From the NCBI GenBank assembly GCA_029255685.2, contig CM055313.2, forward strand, positions 74,750,641 to 74,814,640: DNA of 64,000 bases, read 5' to 3'. Positions 31,868-42,526 of this stretch are shown piece by piece. Each line of letters begins with the position of its first letter. Positions within the stretch are counted from its first letter, which is position 1. The notes below the pieces were generated by a model. That model had not been told where the DNA came from. It saw only the letters and a program-made list of their open reading frames with translations, and made no database searches. The position numbers and the translations under genes are program-made. This DNA comes from Silene conica. Its lineage: Eukaryota; Streptophyta; Magnoliopsida; Caryophyllales; Caryophyllaceae.

Positions 31868-33619
31868 TCACTCATCAAAGCTATCATCAAAATCACCGCC
31901 AACTTCATTACCATCACCTTCATCACCGCCTCCATCATCATCATTCCCATTGCCTCCATCAACGACCATGAAGTCGCTAGGGTTGTTCACGAAATCGCGG
32001 AAGGGGGAGGCTTGCGATCCACTAGCTCCCGCATCACCATAACCGCCATGGAAGGATGAATGCCTCGGAGGGCCCGCATCCTCATTACCCCGAAAGTTGG
32101 GGGGAAAAATCGGGTTTGAAAAATAACCCGGGGTGACGTTAATCTCCCCGTAAAAACGACCCTCAGGAGGCACATAACCCCTATCCGGAGGCATGTAGTA
32201 AGACGGGCGACCACCATCCGGATGATGATAACCCTCGCGGACGGACCGATCATAACTCGGAAATGACCCATAAGCTTGATCATGGTAAAGGTAATCCATC
32301 CTATAGGTCAAATCCCTATGCCGCTCATCGGCAATGGCTTGGCGCTGGTCAGCTAAATCCGCTGCACTCTTCATGCCTAAGTCAACTCGGGCCATGAAAT
32401 CAATGAGGTCCTGGGGGCATGAAAATGAAGATGAAGATGGACCGGAGGCGGAGGTGGATCCCTGAAAGTATGAGGGACCACTCTGAAACTGGGACATGGA
32501 AATGGGGGGCTGCTGAAACTGCTCAAAAGGAAGGTCAGAAGGAGTGGCACCGACTCTGTCTCTGGTGTAGACTCTAGGGGCACGCTGGTCTGGGGGAAGA
32601 TCCTCGGGGTCCGCCTCAATATCAAGGAGGTAAGAGGTCTTCCCCGGCACAACTCTCATCAACTCGGTGTTTGGCAAAGGAACTGAATTCTTGAACTTGT
32701 TGTCAACCCGAATCTGCCAATACTCCTTGCGATCACTGGGGTTATAACGCACCCACCCCAAAGCATCCTGCAAGTATCGGCTAGATAGCACATTCTCGCC
32801 CTGAATAAAGTCGACCGTGAAGTGCCTCTGACAACGGTTGTTGGCAATCAAGGTGACCATCCCCCCAACACAAATGGGGGTAGTAAGCTGAGGTTGGGAT
32901 GCCAACCTACTCAAGTGAAGGGCCATATGGTGAGCAATGTTCAATTTCGGGCCACCAACCAAGTAAGAACCAATTATTTCAAGCTCAGTAGTAGTGAAGT
33001 TGTGAGGCTCATCCCTAGAGAAAACGTTCCACCCCATGAACCTATGCCAAATTCTAATTGGTGCCAAATGCACCCTATTAGCCGGTTTCTTTCGACTTCT
33101 ATCACTTACAAGACCGGTTATGGCTGTCCAAATAAGCTCAGTATCAAAGCCCTCCGGAGGCTTAATGGCTAATTTTCCGTCTAGCCCAAAAATCAAAGCA
33201 AATTCATCTAAGGTGAGACGATGTTCCCTATTCATCAATCGGAACTCAAGAAATGCAACTTTCCCCAAAGTTCGGTTCTTAGTCACAACCAAAGAACTCA
33301 AAAATTCCCAAGTTAACCGGGGAGATGTGTGAACCGGTTTTGTCTCATACAAGGCTTTCATTCCTAAACCCTCAAAAAGAGCCGCCGTTATTTTCTCAAT
33401 CCCTAATTCTCTCAATCCGGCTCTATCAATGAACCTAGTTGGGTGAAGGGGGCGATTCTTAAAGTAAGTGAAATTACCTTTTTGTTGGATTGAGGCAAAT
33501 GTGAGACCGGGAAAGCAAGGATCCGGGCCAATGTTGCCACTTCCCATTACATTTTCATATTCTTGCTCCACCCTTGGGTCGTGCCTTGATTTGGATCGCC
33601 TTTCTGTTCTTCCCGACAT
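31868..33619 (-). CDS. third ORF of Athila-type element (env position; ATHILA ORF-1-like)
   Basis: 583 intact codons from ATG 33619 to TGA. Residues ~60-240 (for instance LEFRLMNREHRLTLDEFALIFGL and HRFMGWNVFS) resemble the plant ATHILA ORF-1 family. The C-terminal third is Ser/Pro/Tyr/Gly-rich and ends in an acidic Gly/Asp tail. Its place, after pol, is that of the env-like gene of endogenous plant retrovirus-like elements. I see no signal peptide, no hydrophobic fusion segment and no transmembrane helix, so an envelope role is not supported by the sequence. The protein is basic at its N-terminus (RTERRSKSRH) and might bind nucleic acid; that is a guess. It is separated from pol by 1.08 kb containing seven dyad repeats. 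Confidence 0.85.
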   Translation of the reverse strand: MSGRTERRSKSRHDPRVEQEYENVMGSGNIGPDPCFPGLTFASIQQKGNFTYFKNRPLHPTRFIDRAGLRELGIEKITAALFEGLGMKALYETKPVHTSPRLTWEFLSSLVVTKNRTLGKVAFLEFRLMNREHRLTLDEFALIFGLDGKLAIKPPEGFDTELIWTAITGLVSDRSRKKPANRVHLAPIRIWHRFMGWNVFSRDEPHNFTTTELEIIGSYLVGGPKLNIAHHMALHLSRLASQPQLTTPICVGGMVTLIANNRCQRHFTVDFIQGENVLSSRYLQDALGWVRYNPSDRKEYWQIRVDNKFKNSVPLPNTELMRVVPGKTSYLLDIEADPEDLPPDQRAPRVYTRDRVGATPSDLPFEQFQQPPISMSQFQSGPSYFQGSTSASGPSSSSFSCPQDLIDFMARVDLGMKSAADLADQRQAIADERHRDLTYRMDYLYHDQAYGSFPSYDRSVREGYHHPDGGRPSYYMPPDRGYVPPEGRFYGEINVTPGYFSNPIFPPNFRGNEDAGPPRHSSFHGGYGDAGASGSQASPFRDFVNNPSDFMVVDGGNGNDDDGGGDEGDGNEVGGDFDDSFDE

Positions 33620-33807
33620 GGTTAATTGAAGGATAAGGTGATGAGGGAATAAAGGGGGTTTTGATTTGAGAGAGTTTGGTGAAGTTTGAGGGAGTATTTG
33701 AGGGTAAAGGATGAATGGAGAGGAGAAAATAAGGAAGGATGAAGAAGAAATGAAGGGAAATGGCTAAGAAATGAGGTAGAAATGAGAAAGAAAAGAGGGG
33801 TATCGAG

Positions 33808-33817
33808 ATTTAATTTA
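33808..33817 (-). promoter_or_regulatory. possible AT-rich core promoter before the third ORF
   Basis: TAAATTAAAT on the minus strand sits 17 nt downstream of the last dyad and about 190 nt upstream of the ATG at 33619, in a context (GTCGCGTAAATTAAATCTCG) that parallels the LTR context (TTCGCGCACTATATAAACCC). This is suggestive only; no transcript evidence is available. Confidence 0.3.
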
Positions 33818-33833
33818 CGCGACAGACGACTCT

Positions 33834-34416
33834 CAGCCGGTCTGGGACCGGCCGCCGGTCGACCGGCTGAGAGTGAGGGTTTCAAAACTTTTTGCATTTT
33901 TTCGAATTTTTTTCAAAGGGCTTTGATTATGAGCCGGCGGACCGGCCGCCGGCCGACAGGCTCAATATCAGGTCTTCAATTTCCACTTCTCCTCTTCTTC
34001 TTTTCTTACTCACAAAAACACTCCCAGCCGGCGGACCGGCTGCCGGCCGACCGGCTGAGAGTCCAACTCCTTCTTCTTTTCTTCGGATCCTTCACATACA
34101 AAAACACTCCCAGCCGGCGGACCGGCTGCCGGCCGACCGGCTGGGGTTCCCTTCTCCTTGCTTTTTTCTTCAAGTATGTTCACACATTCCTGATTCTCAG
34201 CCGGTGGACCGGCTGCCGGCCTGCCGGCTGGGAATCATTTCTCCTTGCAATTTGATTTTTGAATAAGGAACTCGCCTTCTTAGCCGGTTGACCGGCTGCC
34301 GGTTAGGTACAGGCTGGGGATGCAAAATCTGAAATCTGTCCAAATAAACTATCAAAAACAGAAATGTGTCCAGGTCCTCCCAGCCGGTATGGTACCGTCG
34401 GCCGGTTGGCCGGCTG
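33834..34416. repeat. seven CCGGCTG dyads between pol and the third ORF
   Basis: Copies at 33834-33869, 33931-33963, 34025-34057, 34111-34143, 34198-34230, 34281-34316 and 34381-34416. Three are 36 nt as in the LTR and four are 33 nt, with the same CAGCCGG / GACCGGC / CCGGCTG plan; 33931 and 34281 have altered first bases. Start-to-start spacing is 83-100 nt. Confidence 0.92.
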
Positions 34417-34695
34417 AGAGTACCTGTACACTATTTCGAGAAATAATTTAATTTGAACATAAAAATCAACTTTGCCTATAACGGTTATGCCAATAATCCT
34501 CCGACTATACCCTTGAATCTTCCACAAACAAGCAACAAACATATCCAAACATCTCATGCAACCTAAAAATTAAACTAAAACCGAACTAATAAAGAAACTA
34601 ACATGTAAACTAGATGAACTAAAGAGAACTAATACTTACAACCGGTGGTTGTTGAGGGACTCCACCAAACCTTTCATGATCAAACTTCCTTGAAA

Positions 34696-37600
34696 TTAAT
34701 CCTCCTCGGGGAGTGGGTCCCCGAGGTCAACAACTTCGACGGTGCCTTTGGAGTCTCCTTCATAATAGCGCTTAATCCGATGCCCGTTGACTTTGAAGGT
34801 GCCACCGCCTTCACTCCAAAGCTCAAAGGCCCCATGAGGAGAAATATCCATAACTTTGAAGGGCCCGGACCACCGTGATCTAAGCTTCCCGGGAAAGTTC
34901 TTGACTCTAGAATTGAAGAGGAGAACAAGGTCTCCTACGCTCACATTTTTCTTCACTAGCTTGGCATCATGCCACTTCTTCGTTTGCTCCTTATAGAGTT
35001 TTGAACTCTCATAAGCTTCATATCTAAGCTCCTCGAGCTTACTCATTTGAAAGAACCTTTTCTCCCCGGCCATGTCTAAATTGAAGTTCATCTCCTTCAA
35101 GGCCCACCAAGCCTTGTGTTCAAGCTCCACCGGGAGGTGGCATGCCTTCCCGTACACAAGCTTGTAGGGGGTCATTCCTATAGGAGTTTTGTAGGCCGTC
35201 CTCAAAGCCCATAGCACATCGTTCAATTTTTGGGACCAATCTTTCCGGTTCTTTTGCACCACCTTCTCTAGAATAGCTTTGACTTGACGATTTGAAACCT
35301 CCACTTGCCCACTAGTTTGAGGATGGTAGGCAAGTGCTACCTTGTGGGTCACTCCATAGGAGGCTAGGAGGGCTTTGAAAGTATGTTTCCGGAAGTGAGA
35401 ACCTCCGTCACTTATCACTATTCGGGGTACACCAAAACGGGGAAAGATGATGGTCTTGAAGAGCTTTACCACTACCTTGGAGTCATTGGTGGGGGAGGCA
35501 ACCGCCTCAATCCATTTCGAGACGTAATCCACGGCTACTAAGATGTACTCATTCCCGCATGAATTGGGGAAAGGTCCCATGAAGTCAATCCCCCAACAAT
35601 CGAACAACTCAATCTCCAAGATGGTTTTTAGGGGCATCTCATTCCTTTTACCGATGTTGCCCGACCTTTGACAAGCATCACAAGATCTAACAACATCGTG
35701 AATGTCTTTGAACATTGAAGGCCAAAAGAACCCTCCTTGAAGAACCTTGGCTATAGTCCGTGAAGCCGCCAAGTGCCCTCCATAGGCGGAGTTGTGAAGC
35801 CTATCAACAATTTCGAGCCCCTCTTCCTTTGATACACATCTCCTCAAGAGCCCATCCCCACACTTCTTGAAAAGGTAGGGATCATCCCAAAAATATCTCT
35901 TAGCATCAACCTTCAACTTTCTCCTTTCTCTTGCTTCCAACTCCTCCGGGATAAAGCCATTAACAAGATAATTGGCAATATCCGCAAACCAAGGCAACTT
36001 ATTGCCTATTGCCATCAAACTATCCTCACGCAACCATTCATTGATTGGGCCATCTCTATCATGCAAACCATGATCCTCAAAAGTCAATCTAGACAAGTGG
36101 TCCGCAACCACATTCTCCGACCCCGACTTGTCTCTTATCTCTAGATCAAATTCTTGGAGTAAAAGAACCCATCTCAAGAGTCTTGGCTTGGCATCTTTCT
36201 TCAACATTAATTGCCTCAAAGCGTTGTGATCGGAGTACACCACCACTTTAGATCCCATGAGATATTGCCGAAACTTCTCAATGGCATGCACGATTGCCAA
36301 CATCTCCTTTTCGGTTGTGGAATACTTTGCTTGAGTTGAATCAAGAGTCTTGCTTGAATAGTATATCACGTGGTGTTTCCTATCCACAACTTGACCTAGG
36401 ACCGCTCCTACCGCGTAGTCGGATGCGTCACACATAATCTCAAAAGGCAATCCCCAATCCGGAGCACGAATAATAGGAGCCGTCACAAGTGCTTCTTTGA
36501 TCCTAGCAAAGGCTTCAAGACAATCATTAGTAAACAAAAAGGGAGCATCCTTGAGAAGAAGAGAAGTCAATGGCTTGGCAATTTTGGAAAAATCTTTGAT
36601 AAAACGCCGGTAAAAGCCGGCATGTCCAAGAAAACTCCTCACCCCTTTCACATTTGTGGGGGGTGACAAGTTCTCAATGACCGCCACTTTTGCACCATCA
36701 ACTTCTATGCCCCTCTTGGACACTATGTGACCGAGCACAATCCCCTCCTCTACCATGAAATGGCATTTCTCCCAATTTAGGACAAGATTGTGCTCCTCAC
36801 ATCTTTTCAATACATTTACAAGATTAGAAAGCCCTAGGTCAAATGAATCACCATGAACACTAAAATCGTCCATAAAAACCTCCATAGATTTCTCAAGGAA
36901 ATCGGCAAAGATGGCCATCATGCACCTTTGAAAGGTGCCGGGTGCATTACACAACCCGAATGGCATCCGCCGATAAGCATACACACCTTGGGGGCATGTA
37001 AAAGTTGTTTTCTCTTGGTCTTCCGGGTGAATAGGTATTTGAAAAAACCCGGAATAACCGTCAAGAAAACAATAGTACGAATGCCCCGCAAGCCTCTCAA
37101 GCATTTGATCAATGAAGGGGATTGGGAAATGGTCTTTGAGAGTTGCCGCATTCAACTTACGGTAATCGATGCACATCCTCCAACCGGTCACCGGACGAGT
37201 CGGTAAGAGGGTCCCATCCTCTTGTGTAACCAATGTTACACCCCCCTTCTTGGGGACAACATGGACGGGGCTCACCCACCGACTATCCGTGATCTCATAT
37301 ATGATTCCGGCCTCAAGCAATTTAAGGACTTCACTCTTCACTACATCCGCCATTTTCGGATTCAATCTCCTTTGACCTTCCACTCTAGGTCGACTCCCTT
37401 CCTCTAGAATTATTCTATGCATGCAAAGGTTCGGGCTTAGCCCCTTGATGTCATCAAGGCTATACCCCAATGAGCTCCTATGATCCTTTAAAGTTGAAAT
37501 GAGTTTGGATTCTTGTTGCTCATTGAGGTTGGCATTGATGATTACCGGGTAAGCCTCTCCCTCCCCAAGAAAGGCATACTTGAGGGAGGGAGGAAGGGTT

Positions 37601-39126
37601 TTGAGTTGTACCTTTGGAGGGAGCATTCCCTCCACCTTCTCAACTTCTTCATCTTCAAGCTCAATGTCCTCATCCATTTCTTTGTCTTCACTAGTTGTGA
37701 TGCCACATAATTGTTCCATGTGGCCTTCCTCCTCTTCTTCCATCTCTACCATCTCCCTTACCACTTGCTCCACAATGTCCAATGTAAATGCCTCATCATG
37801 CTTTGGACCTTTCATCATAGTAGGTAGATTAAACTCAATTTTGTCATCCCCAACTCTAAAGGTGAGCCGCCCATTCTTAACGTCTATCAAGACGCCTCCG
37901 GTAGCCAAGAAAGGCCTACCAAGGATGATGGGAGTGTGGCTATCCTCCGGAATATCAAGGACAACGAAATCGGCGGGAATCAAATGCTTACCCACTTTGA
38001 CGGGTACATCCTCAAGCACTCCCAAAGGGCGCTTGACGGATCTATCCGCCAATTGGAGGGTGATACTTGTAGGAACTAAATCATTCAAACCAATTCTTTT
38101 TGCAACTTTCAAAGGAAGTACACTTACACTAGCTCCTAAATCACAAAGGGCACGAGAGATTGGAATGCCACCAACTATGCAAGGGATAGAGAAACTCCCT
38201 GGATCACCAAGTTTCTTTGGCTCCTTTTGGAGGAGAAGTGCACTACACTCCTCCCTCATAGCCATTACTTCTTGGTCACCCAAGGTTCTCTTGCCCGACA
38301 AAATTTCTTTTAAGAATTTGGAATAAGTTGGCATATTCAATATCACCTCCGTAAAGGGAAGAGTCACTTCAAGTTTTTCAATCATTTTACAAAAATTTGT
38401 GAACTTGAGGTTCTCCTTTCCCTTCAAAGCCCTTGAAGGATAAGGCAAACTAGTTGGTTGAGGGTTAGATAGTACCTTGGTGGGTGTTGGTTTGCTTGTT
38501 ACCTTAGTAGTTGGTTGTGGAAACAACTCCTCTTGTCTAGCATCCACCTCCTCCAAGATAACTTCATCTTCTTTCTCCTCATAAGGGAGGTCCTCCACAT
38601 AAAAGTCATCATCCCTTGAATTGCCACCATCGACTTCTTTTCCTTTGTCTTTCACAAGCTCCAAGATAGGCTCCTCTTCACCATAGTTGTAGTCTTTGTA
38701 CGGGTCTTCTAGCTCCGTTCCACTTCTCAAAATCACCGCATGTGCTTGGTGATTATGTGATGCATCTTTGGAACTTTGACCTTGGGCAAGGAAGCCGCCC
38801 GGTGGCCTTTGTGGATTGGCTAGAGCTTGAGAGGCAACTCGAGCCTCCATTTCCCGTATCTCCCTTTGGTTGGCACTCTTCAAATTAGCCATCTCTTGGG
38901 TATGAGTTGCTTGCATGTTCTTGACAAGCTTCAATAACTCACCCACTTGGGAATCACTAGTATCTTGGTGAGGTACATTGGTGAGGGGCAAGGGGAATCC
39001 ATAATCATTCCTTGCACCCCCACCTTGAGAGTTGCCCTTCGGAACTTGATTGTTGAAGTTTTGGCCTTGATTGTTTGGTGGAAAGTTTTGGTTGAAATTT
39101 TGATTGTAATTTGGGTTGTTGGGATT
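34696..39126 (-). CDS. Athila-type pol: protease, RT, RNase H, integrase
   Basis: About 1476 codons in the gag frame, directly after the TAA. Counting from residue 1 at 38991, the aspartic protease is near residue 283 ([12 protein letters not shown], a DLG variant), the RT has VHVVPKKGG, then [16 protein letters not shown] and active-site FMDDFSVHG near 709. RNase H follows near 855 ([15 protein letters not shown]). The integrase zinc finger (HNSAYGGHL ... CDACQRSG) is near 1070-1110, and its core has [20 protein letters not shown] and [14 protein letters not shown] (D, D, E) from 1133. The C-terminal tail has [19 protein letters not shown], a GPY-like module rather than a chromodomain. All catalytic residues I checked are present. 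No separate start codon is needed if the TAA is read through. Confidence 0.95.
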   Translation of the reverse strand, partial: NPNNPNYNQNFNQNFPPNNQGQNFNNQVPKGNSQGGGARNDYGFPLPLTNVPHQDTSDSQVGELLKLVKNMQATHTQEMANLKSANQREIREMEARVASQALANPQRPPGGFLAQGQSSKDASHNHQAHAVILRSGTELEDPYKDYNYGEEEPILELVKDKGKEVDGGNSRDDDFYVEDLPYEEKEDEVILEEVDARQEELFPQPTTKVTSKPTPTKVLSNPQPTSLPYPSRALKGKENLKFTNFCKMIEKLEVTLPFTEVILNMPTYSKFLKEILSGKRTLGDQEVMAMREECSALLLQKEPKKLGDPGSFSIPCIVGGIPISRALCDLGASVSVLPLKVAKRIGLNDLVPTSITLQLADRSVKRPLGVLEDVPVKVGKHLIPADFVVLDIPEDSHTPIILGRPFLATGGVLIDVKNGRLTFRVGDDKIEFNLPTMMKGPKHDEAFTLDIVEQVVREMVEMEEEEEGHMEQLCGITTSEDKEMDEDIELEDEEVEKVEGMLPPKVQLKTLPPSLKYAFLGEGEAYPVIINANLNEQQESKLISTLKDHRSSLGYSLDDIKGLSPNLCMHRIILEEGSRPRVEGQRRLNPKMADVVKSEVLKLLEAGIIYEITDSRWVSPVHVVPKKGGVTLVTQEDGTLLPTRPVTGWRMCIDYRKLNAATLKDHFPIPFIDQMLERLAGHSYYCFLDGYSGFFQIPIHPEDQEKTTFTCPQGVYAYRRMPFGLCNAPGTFQRCMMAIFADFLEKSMEVFMDDFSVHGDSFDLGLSNLVNVLKRCEEHNLVLNWEKCHFMVEEGIVLGHIVSKRGIEVDGAKVAVIENLSPPTNVKGVRSFLGHAGFYRRFIKDFSKIAKPLTSLLLKDAPFLFTNDCLEAFARIKEALVTAPIIRAPDWGLPFEIMCDASDYAVGAVLGQVVDRKHHVIYYSSKTLDSTQAKYSTTEKEMLAIVHAIEKFRQYLMGSKVVVYSDHNALRQLMLKKDAKPRLLRWVLLLQEFDLEIRDKSGSENVVADHLSRLTFEDHGLHDRDGPINEWLREDSLMAIGNKLPWFADIANYLVNGFIPEELEARERRKLKVDAKRYFWDDPYLFKKCGDGLLRRCVSKEEGLEIVDRLHNSAYGGHLAASRTIAKVLQGGFFWPSMFKDIHDVVRSCDACQRSGNIGKRNEMPLKTILEIELFDCWGIDFMGPFPNSCGNEYILVAVDYVSKWIEAVASPTNDSKVVVKLFKTIIFPRFGVPRIVISDGGSHFRKHTFKALLASYGVTHKVALAYHPQTSGQVEVSNRQVKAILEKVVQKNRKDWSQKLNDVLWALRTAYKTPIGMTPYKLVYGKACHLPVELEHKAWWALKEMNFNLDMAGEKRFFQMSKLEELRYEAYESSKLYKEQTKKWHDAKLVKKNVSVGDLVLLFNSRVKNFPGKLRSRWSGPFKVMDISPHGAFELWSEGGGTFKVNGHRIKRYYEGDSKGTVEVVDLGDPLPEED

Positions 39127-40743
39127 TTATGGGTTGTGGTTGTAGTTGGTTTGATTTTGATTGGGGTTGTTTTGAAATGGTGGTGGATTGAAGCTTTGGT
39201 TTTGGTGTTGGTTGTAGTTTGGGTTGTTGTTGAAATTTGGATTGAAATTTTGTGGATTTTGGTTGTTTTGGAAATTGGGGTTGAAGTGTGGATCATTGAA
39301 ACCTTGTTGAAAGCCTTGATTGGCTTGATTGGATTGGTTGCCTTGGTAGAAATTGTTGTTGTTGAAATTGTTCCTTGGATTGAAGTTTCCGCCCCTTGGT
39401 TGAAAACCGGGGGGGTTTTGCCCTTGAGGTTGTTGAATTTGATGAGGATTCAACACATTGGTGCTCTTGTAACTCATATAAGGACTACCTCTAATCCCTT
39501 GGTGATAGTAGTTTGAATTGGGGTTGAAAGTATTTTGGTTTCTAGGATTGTTGAATGCTTGAAAAGCATACAATTCTTCCTCACTTCCACTTCCCTCAAT
39601 TGAGTTGTTTGCACAAACTTCAAATGTGTGCCCACTTCCTCCGCATAAATCACATGTGGCAACACTATTTACTTGGTACATCCCCGGGACATTGTTCTTG
39701 GTTTCTTTGCTAGTGGAGCCCTTTGTCAATTCCTCCAATTTCTTGGTTAGCATATCCAACTTGGCGTTGGTTTCTTCGTTTGCCTTAGCATTGGAGAGGT
39801 GCTCACTAGGGTACTTACTACTCTTCCTCAAGACATTCCCCCTAGTACCATAGTTTTCCTCCGAATCAACAATCTTCTTAATGAGTTCCGTTCCTTCCTC
39901 ATGTGGCAAGTGGTCAAAGCTACCACCCGCCGATGCATTAACCATTTCCTTAGTCCGGGAGAGAAGGGTTTGGAAAAAAGTTTGAGTTGTGTACCAAGGT
40001 GGTATCCCGTGGTGTGGGCACTTGGCTAGCAAATCTTGGTATCTATCCCAAGCTTCTCCCAAAGACTCTCCCTCGTCTTGTTGAAACTGTGTTATCTCAT
40101 TCCGGAGCATCGCGGTCTTGGATGATGGGTAGTACTTGGCAAGGAAAGCCGTTGCCAAGTCATCCCATGTGGTGAATGTATTTGGAGCATGGACATTTAA
40201 CCACCTATCGGCCTTGTCGGTTAAGGAATAGGGGAAAAGCATAAGCCTTAATGTCTCCTCGGGTACTCCGGTCTTCTTTATCATCGCGACTTTACCCTTG
40301 AATTTTCTTAGGTGCCCATGAGCATCTTCGTGGGAAGCCCCGCTAAAGGCATTCTTTTCGATTGAACTCATTTGGGAAGGATGTATTTCGAAATTTTGAG
40401 GAACAAGAACCCCGAAGTTGATTGGATTGGTGGTGTCATTGTGATTGGGCCGGTTATAATCACGAAGAGCGGCCATTATGTGAATTTGATGGTTGTTTGG
40501 GAAGTGTGGTGATTGTGGTGGTGATTGATAAAACGGATTGTCAAAACTTTCGGATGTTGGGCTAGGATTGCTTTGATTGGGACTTGGTGGTTCGGATGAA
40601 GAGGGGTTGTTTTGGCTAGTAGAAGCTTGGGACGCAATTCTCACCCTTGCAATAGTCTTCCTCCTTAGGGCCCGAAAGAGCCTCTCCGGTTCGGAAGATG
40701 ACAACAAAGAGCTAGAGTCACCCCTAGGCATAAAACTTAGCAA
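39127..40743 (-). CDS. Athila-type gag (capsid/nucleocapsid)
   Basis: 538 codons from ATG 40743 to TAA 39129-39127. The Retrotrans_gag region lies around residues 140-270, including TFTTWDDLATAFLAKYYPSS and FQQDEGESLGEAWDRYQDLL, and assembles the virus-like particle. A zinc knuckle CX2CX4HX4C, CDLCGGSGHTFEVC, follows near residue 365. The C-terminal ~130 residues are Asn/Gln/Phe-rich and low in complexity. The same frame continues without further interruption into pol after the TAA, so gag-pol was or is a single frame. The leader from LTR to ATG is about 170 nt. Confidence 0.93.
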   Translation of the reverse strand: MLSFMPRGDSSSLLSSSEPERLFRALRRKTIARVRIASQASTSQNNPSSSEPPSPNQSNPSPTSESFDNPFYQSPPQSPHFPNNHQIHIMAALRDYNRPNHNDTTNPINFGVLVPQNFEIHPSQMSSIEKNAFSGASHEDAHGHLRKFKGKVAMIKKTGVPEETLRLMLFPYSLTDKADRWLNVHAPNTFTTWDDLATAFLAKYYPSSKTAMLRNEITQFQQDEGESLGEAWDRYQDLLAKCPHHGIPPWYTTQTFFQTLLSRTKEMVNASAGGSFDHLPHEEGTELIKKIVDSEENYGTRGNVLRKSSKYPSEHLSNAKANEETNAKLDMLTKKLEELTKGSTSKETKNNVPGMYQVNSVATCDLCGGSGHTFEVCANNSIEGSGSEEELYAFQAFNNPRNQNTFNPNSNYYHQGIRGSPYMSYKSTNVLNPHQIQQPQGQNPPGFQPRGGNFNPRNNFNNNNFYQGNQSNQANQGFQQGFNDPHFNPNFQNNQNPQNFNPNFNNNPNYNQHQNQSFNPPPFQNNPNQNQTNYNHNP

Positions 40744-40895
40744 ACCAATTAGTCGTCCTAGTGTTTATCAAACACTAGGGTGAGCAATAAAACAAGCACT
40801 CTACAAATAACTACCAAATCTTTTATCAAAACAAAAGCAAGCTCAACTAACTCAAGACTAAAACTAAAACTAAACTACACAACTTCTAAACACCG

Positions 40896-40913
40896 TCCCC
40901 GGCAACGGCGCCA
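40896..40913 (-). other. primer binding site, tRNA-Asp type
   Basis: On the minus strand TGGCGCCGTTGCCGGGGA begins three bases after the end of the 5' LTR. This sequence is the usual primer site of Athila/Tat-group gypsy elements. Confidence 0.88.
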
Positions 40914-41911
40914 TTTTGATGGCCAGATTTTACCGTCGATTTCGGCACCAAAAACAATTTATAAACTCCCAAATTAAGTAGTATAATTTAGGGTCGAACC
41001 CAAAAGACGGTGGGGAAGTTGTATATTTAAGTTCTAGTTCGAGCTCGAGTTGGGTAATAAGTTTGTGATTGATTAACAACTACTAAAGATAAATTAGAGC
41101 ACAAGTGTCAAGATGAAATCGATGGATAAAAGATACTAAGGTGTCGGGGGTACTAAGGTAGGTTGGTAACGAATCATGCAAGGGAATCTAAGGTCTCCAC
41201 TATACTAGGCCTAGGTTTGTCTCGTCTATCGATTTGACTCCCCTAAAGTCGATCCCTATTCTAGCTTTCGCTACAAATAGGGCCAACCTAACAAATATAC
41301 ATGTCCGCGAAAGCCCTAGACTATCATCAAAGGCCAACAACAATGAGAATAATATCCAACCATCGTTGTGACATTTCATCAAACATGTAACATGCATAAA
41401 TGAAAACCTAGCAAAGAAGAGAACCAAATCATAACCCTAAGCAAGATTCATAGCTAACAACAAACCAAAGCACACCCCTAACCCTAGTAGGGGAACTACT
41501 CACACATGGCTAACATAAGTATGTAAACAAATGATGAGGAATTGCTAGACATGTTGGATTAAGTAAGACTAAACAATTAAACAAACAAAACTTAAAGGAA
41601 ATGCAAAGATAAAGTAGAGATGAAGAAGATTATACCAATAATAAGGAAAAAGCAAGGAACTTGGATTACAACTTGGAGGATTCTCTCAAACCCTCAAATT
41701 ACAACCCAATAAGAGTCTTCTAAAATTGCCCAAGAACGAAGCTAAGAGAATTACTAAGAAAGGATTAACTAATATTGAAAGATTAAACTAAGATCTAAAG
41801 AGGATTAAAATATTAAGAGAGTTTTTTGAGTCTAAGTATAGAACAATGGAACAGTGCAAAACCCTAGAAAAGTGTGTAAAAGTCACGTCAGTAAGTCTAC
41901 ACAAGTGCGGG

Positions 41912-41919
41912 TTTATATA
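41912..41919 (-). promoter_or_regulatory. TATA-like box of the 5' LTR
   Basis: TATATAAA on the minus strand, in the context CACTATATAAACCCG, 28 bp downstream of the last dyad repeat. It is the best TATA candidate in the LTR and would place the RNA start around 41880-41890. The position is inferred, not mapped. Confidence 0.55.
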
Positions 41920-41946
41920 GTGCGCGAATTTCTGAAAAATGCTTCC

Positions 41947-42290
41947 CAGCCGGTCGACCGGCCGCCGGTGGTGGACCGGCTGAGAGCCCAAAATCTGAGT
42001 TCTGAGTTTTTCTTCAAATTTCTTTCAGCACAGGTCCCCTCAGCCGGTGGACCGGCTGCCGGTGGTCCACCGGCTGGGAGCCCTTTCTCAGGAATCTGCC
42101 CAACATGCAATTTCTTCGATCTTCAAATTTTGGCTAAGTATGGAACAGCCATCCCAGCCGGCTGACCGGCTGCCGGTTGGCCACCGGCTGGGGGCCTTTT
42201 TCATGGTTCTGAAACTTCCCTTCTTTTTCGCCGAAATTGTCAAGTCAGAGCTCCCAGCCGGCCGACCGGCCGCCGGTTGGGGACCGGCTG
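41947..42290. repeat. four 36-nt CCGGCTG dyads in U3 of the 5' LTR
   Basis: Copies start at 41947, 42041, 42155 and 42255, each exactly 36 nt from CAGCCGG to CCGGCTG, with a central GACCGGCYGCCGG. They are separated by 58-78 nt of ordinary sequence. Each can fold on itself or pair with the others. They lie upstream of the TATA-like box in the direction of transcription. Confidence 0.93.
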
Positions 42291-42526
42291 GGAGGGCCTG
42301 GGAGGCATCACTCACAAATCTTTCACAATTCTTCATAAATCGCTCCAAATTCGGGTCGATTTGTCTCGTTTCTTCGCCCCCGCTGTAATGCCTACAAAAA
42401 TTGGACAGAATAGGAATATACGAGGCAACGGACGTAAAAACACCTCAAGACACGCAAATCGAGGCCGAATCGTGACCGAAAACAAAGAAAATGCAAAGGA
42501 AATGATGACCAAAATGGAGCTCATCA

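Larger units (their letters stand above)
27914..42526 (-). mobile_element. Athila-type Ty3/gypsy retrotransposon, complete, TSD TAGTT
   Basis: A 14,613-bp element with two 1610-bp LTRs (27914-29523 and 40917-42526) beginning TGATGG and ending CATCA. TAGTT flanks both sides (27909-27913 and 42527-42531). Minus-strand order is 5' LTR, tRNA-Asp-type primer site, gag, protease-RT-RNase H-integrase, a dyad-rich spacer, a third ORF, a long spacer, polypurine tract, 3' LTR. Reading the LTRs side by side I found two substitutions (27939/40942 and 28497/41500), so insertion was very recent. Pol order, DLGAS protease, tRNA-Asp site and the extra ORF point to the Athila lineage. The only visible coding defect is one TAA between gag and pol. 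Confidence 0.95.
40917..42526 (-). repeat. 5' LTR of the Athila-type element
   Basis: 1610 bp, upstream of gag in minus orientation. It contains four 36-nt CCGGCTG dyads (41947-42290), a TATA-like box at 41912-41919 downstream of them, and a long AT-rich R/U5-like remainder. Confidence 0.95.

Noticed and set aside
33834..34416. CRISPR-like array
   Set aside because: The repeats are dyads within a plant retrotransposon, with irregular length (33/36), irregular spacing and non-unique spacers; no cas genes; eukaryotic context.
36853..37710. Plus-strand frames opposite pol
   Set aside because: Antisense shadows of the RT/protease coding sequence.
38947..39516. 189-codon plus-strand frame rich in Val/Ile/Leu/Trp, looking like a multi-pass membrane protein
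   Set aside because: It is the antisense of the Asn/Gln-rich gag tail; the hydrophobic pattern is a by-product of the complementary codons.
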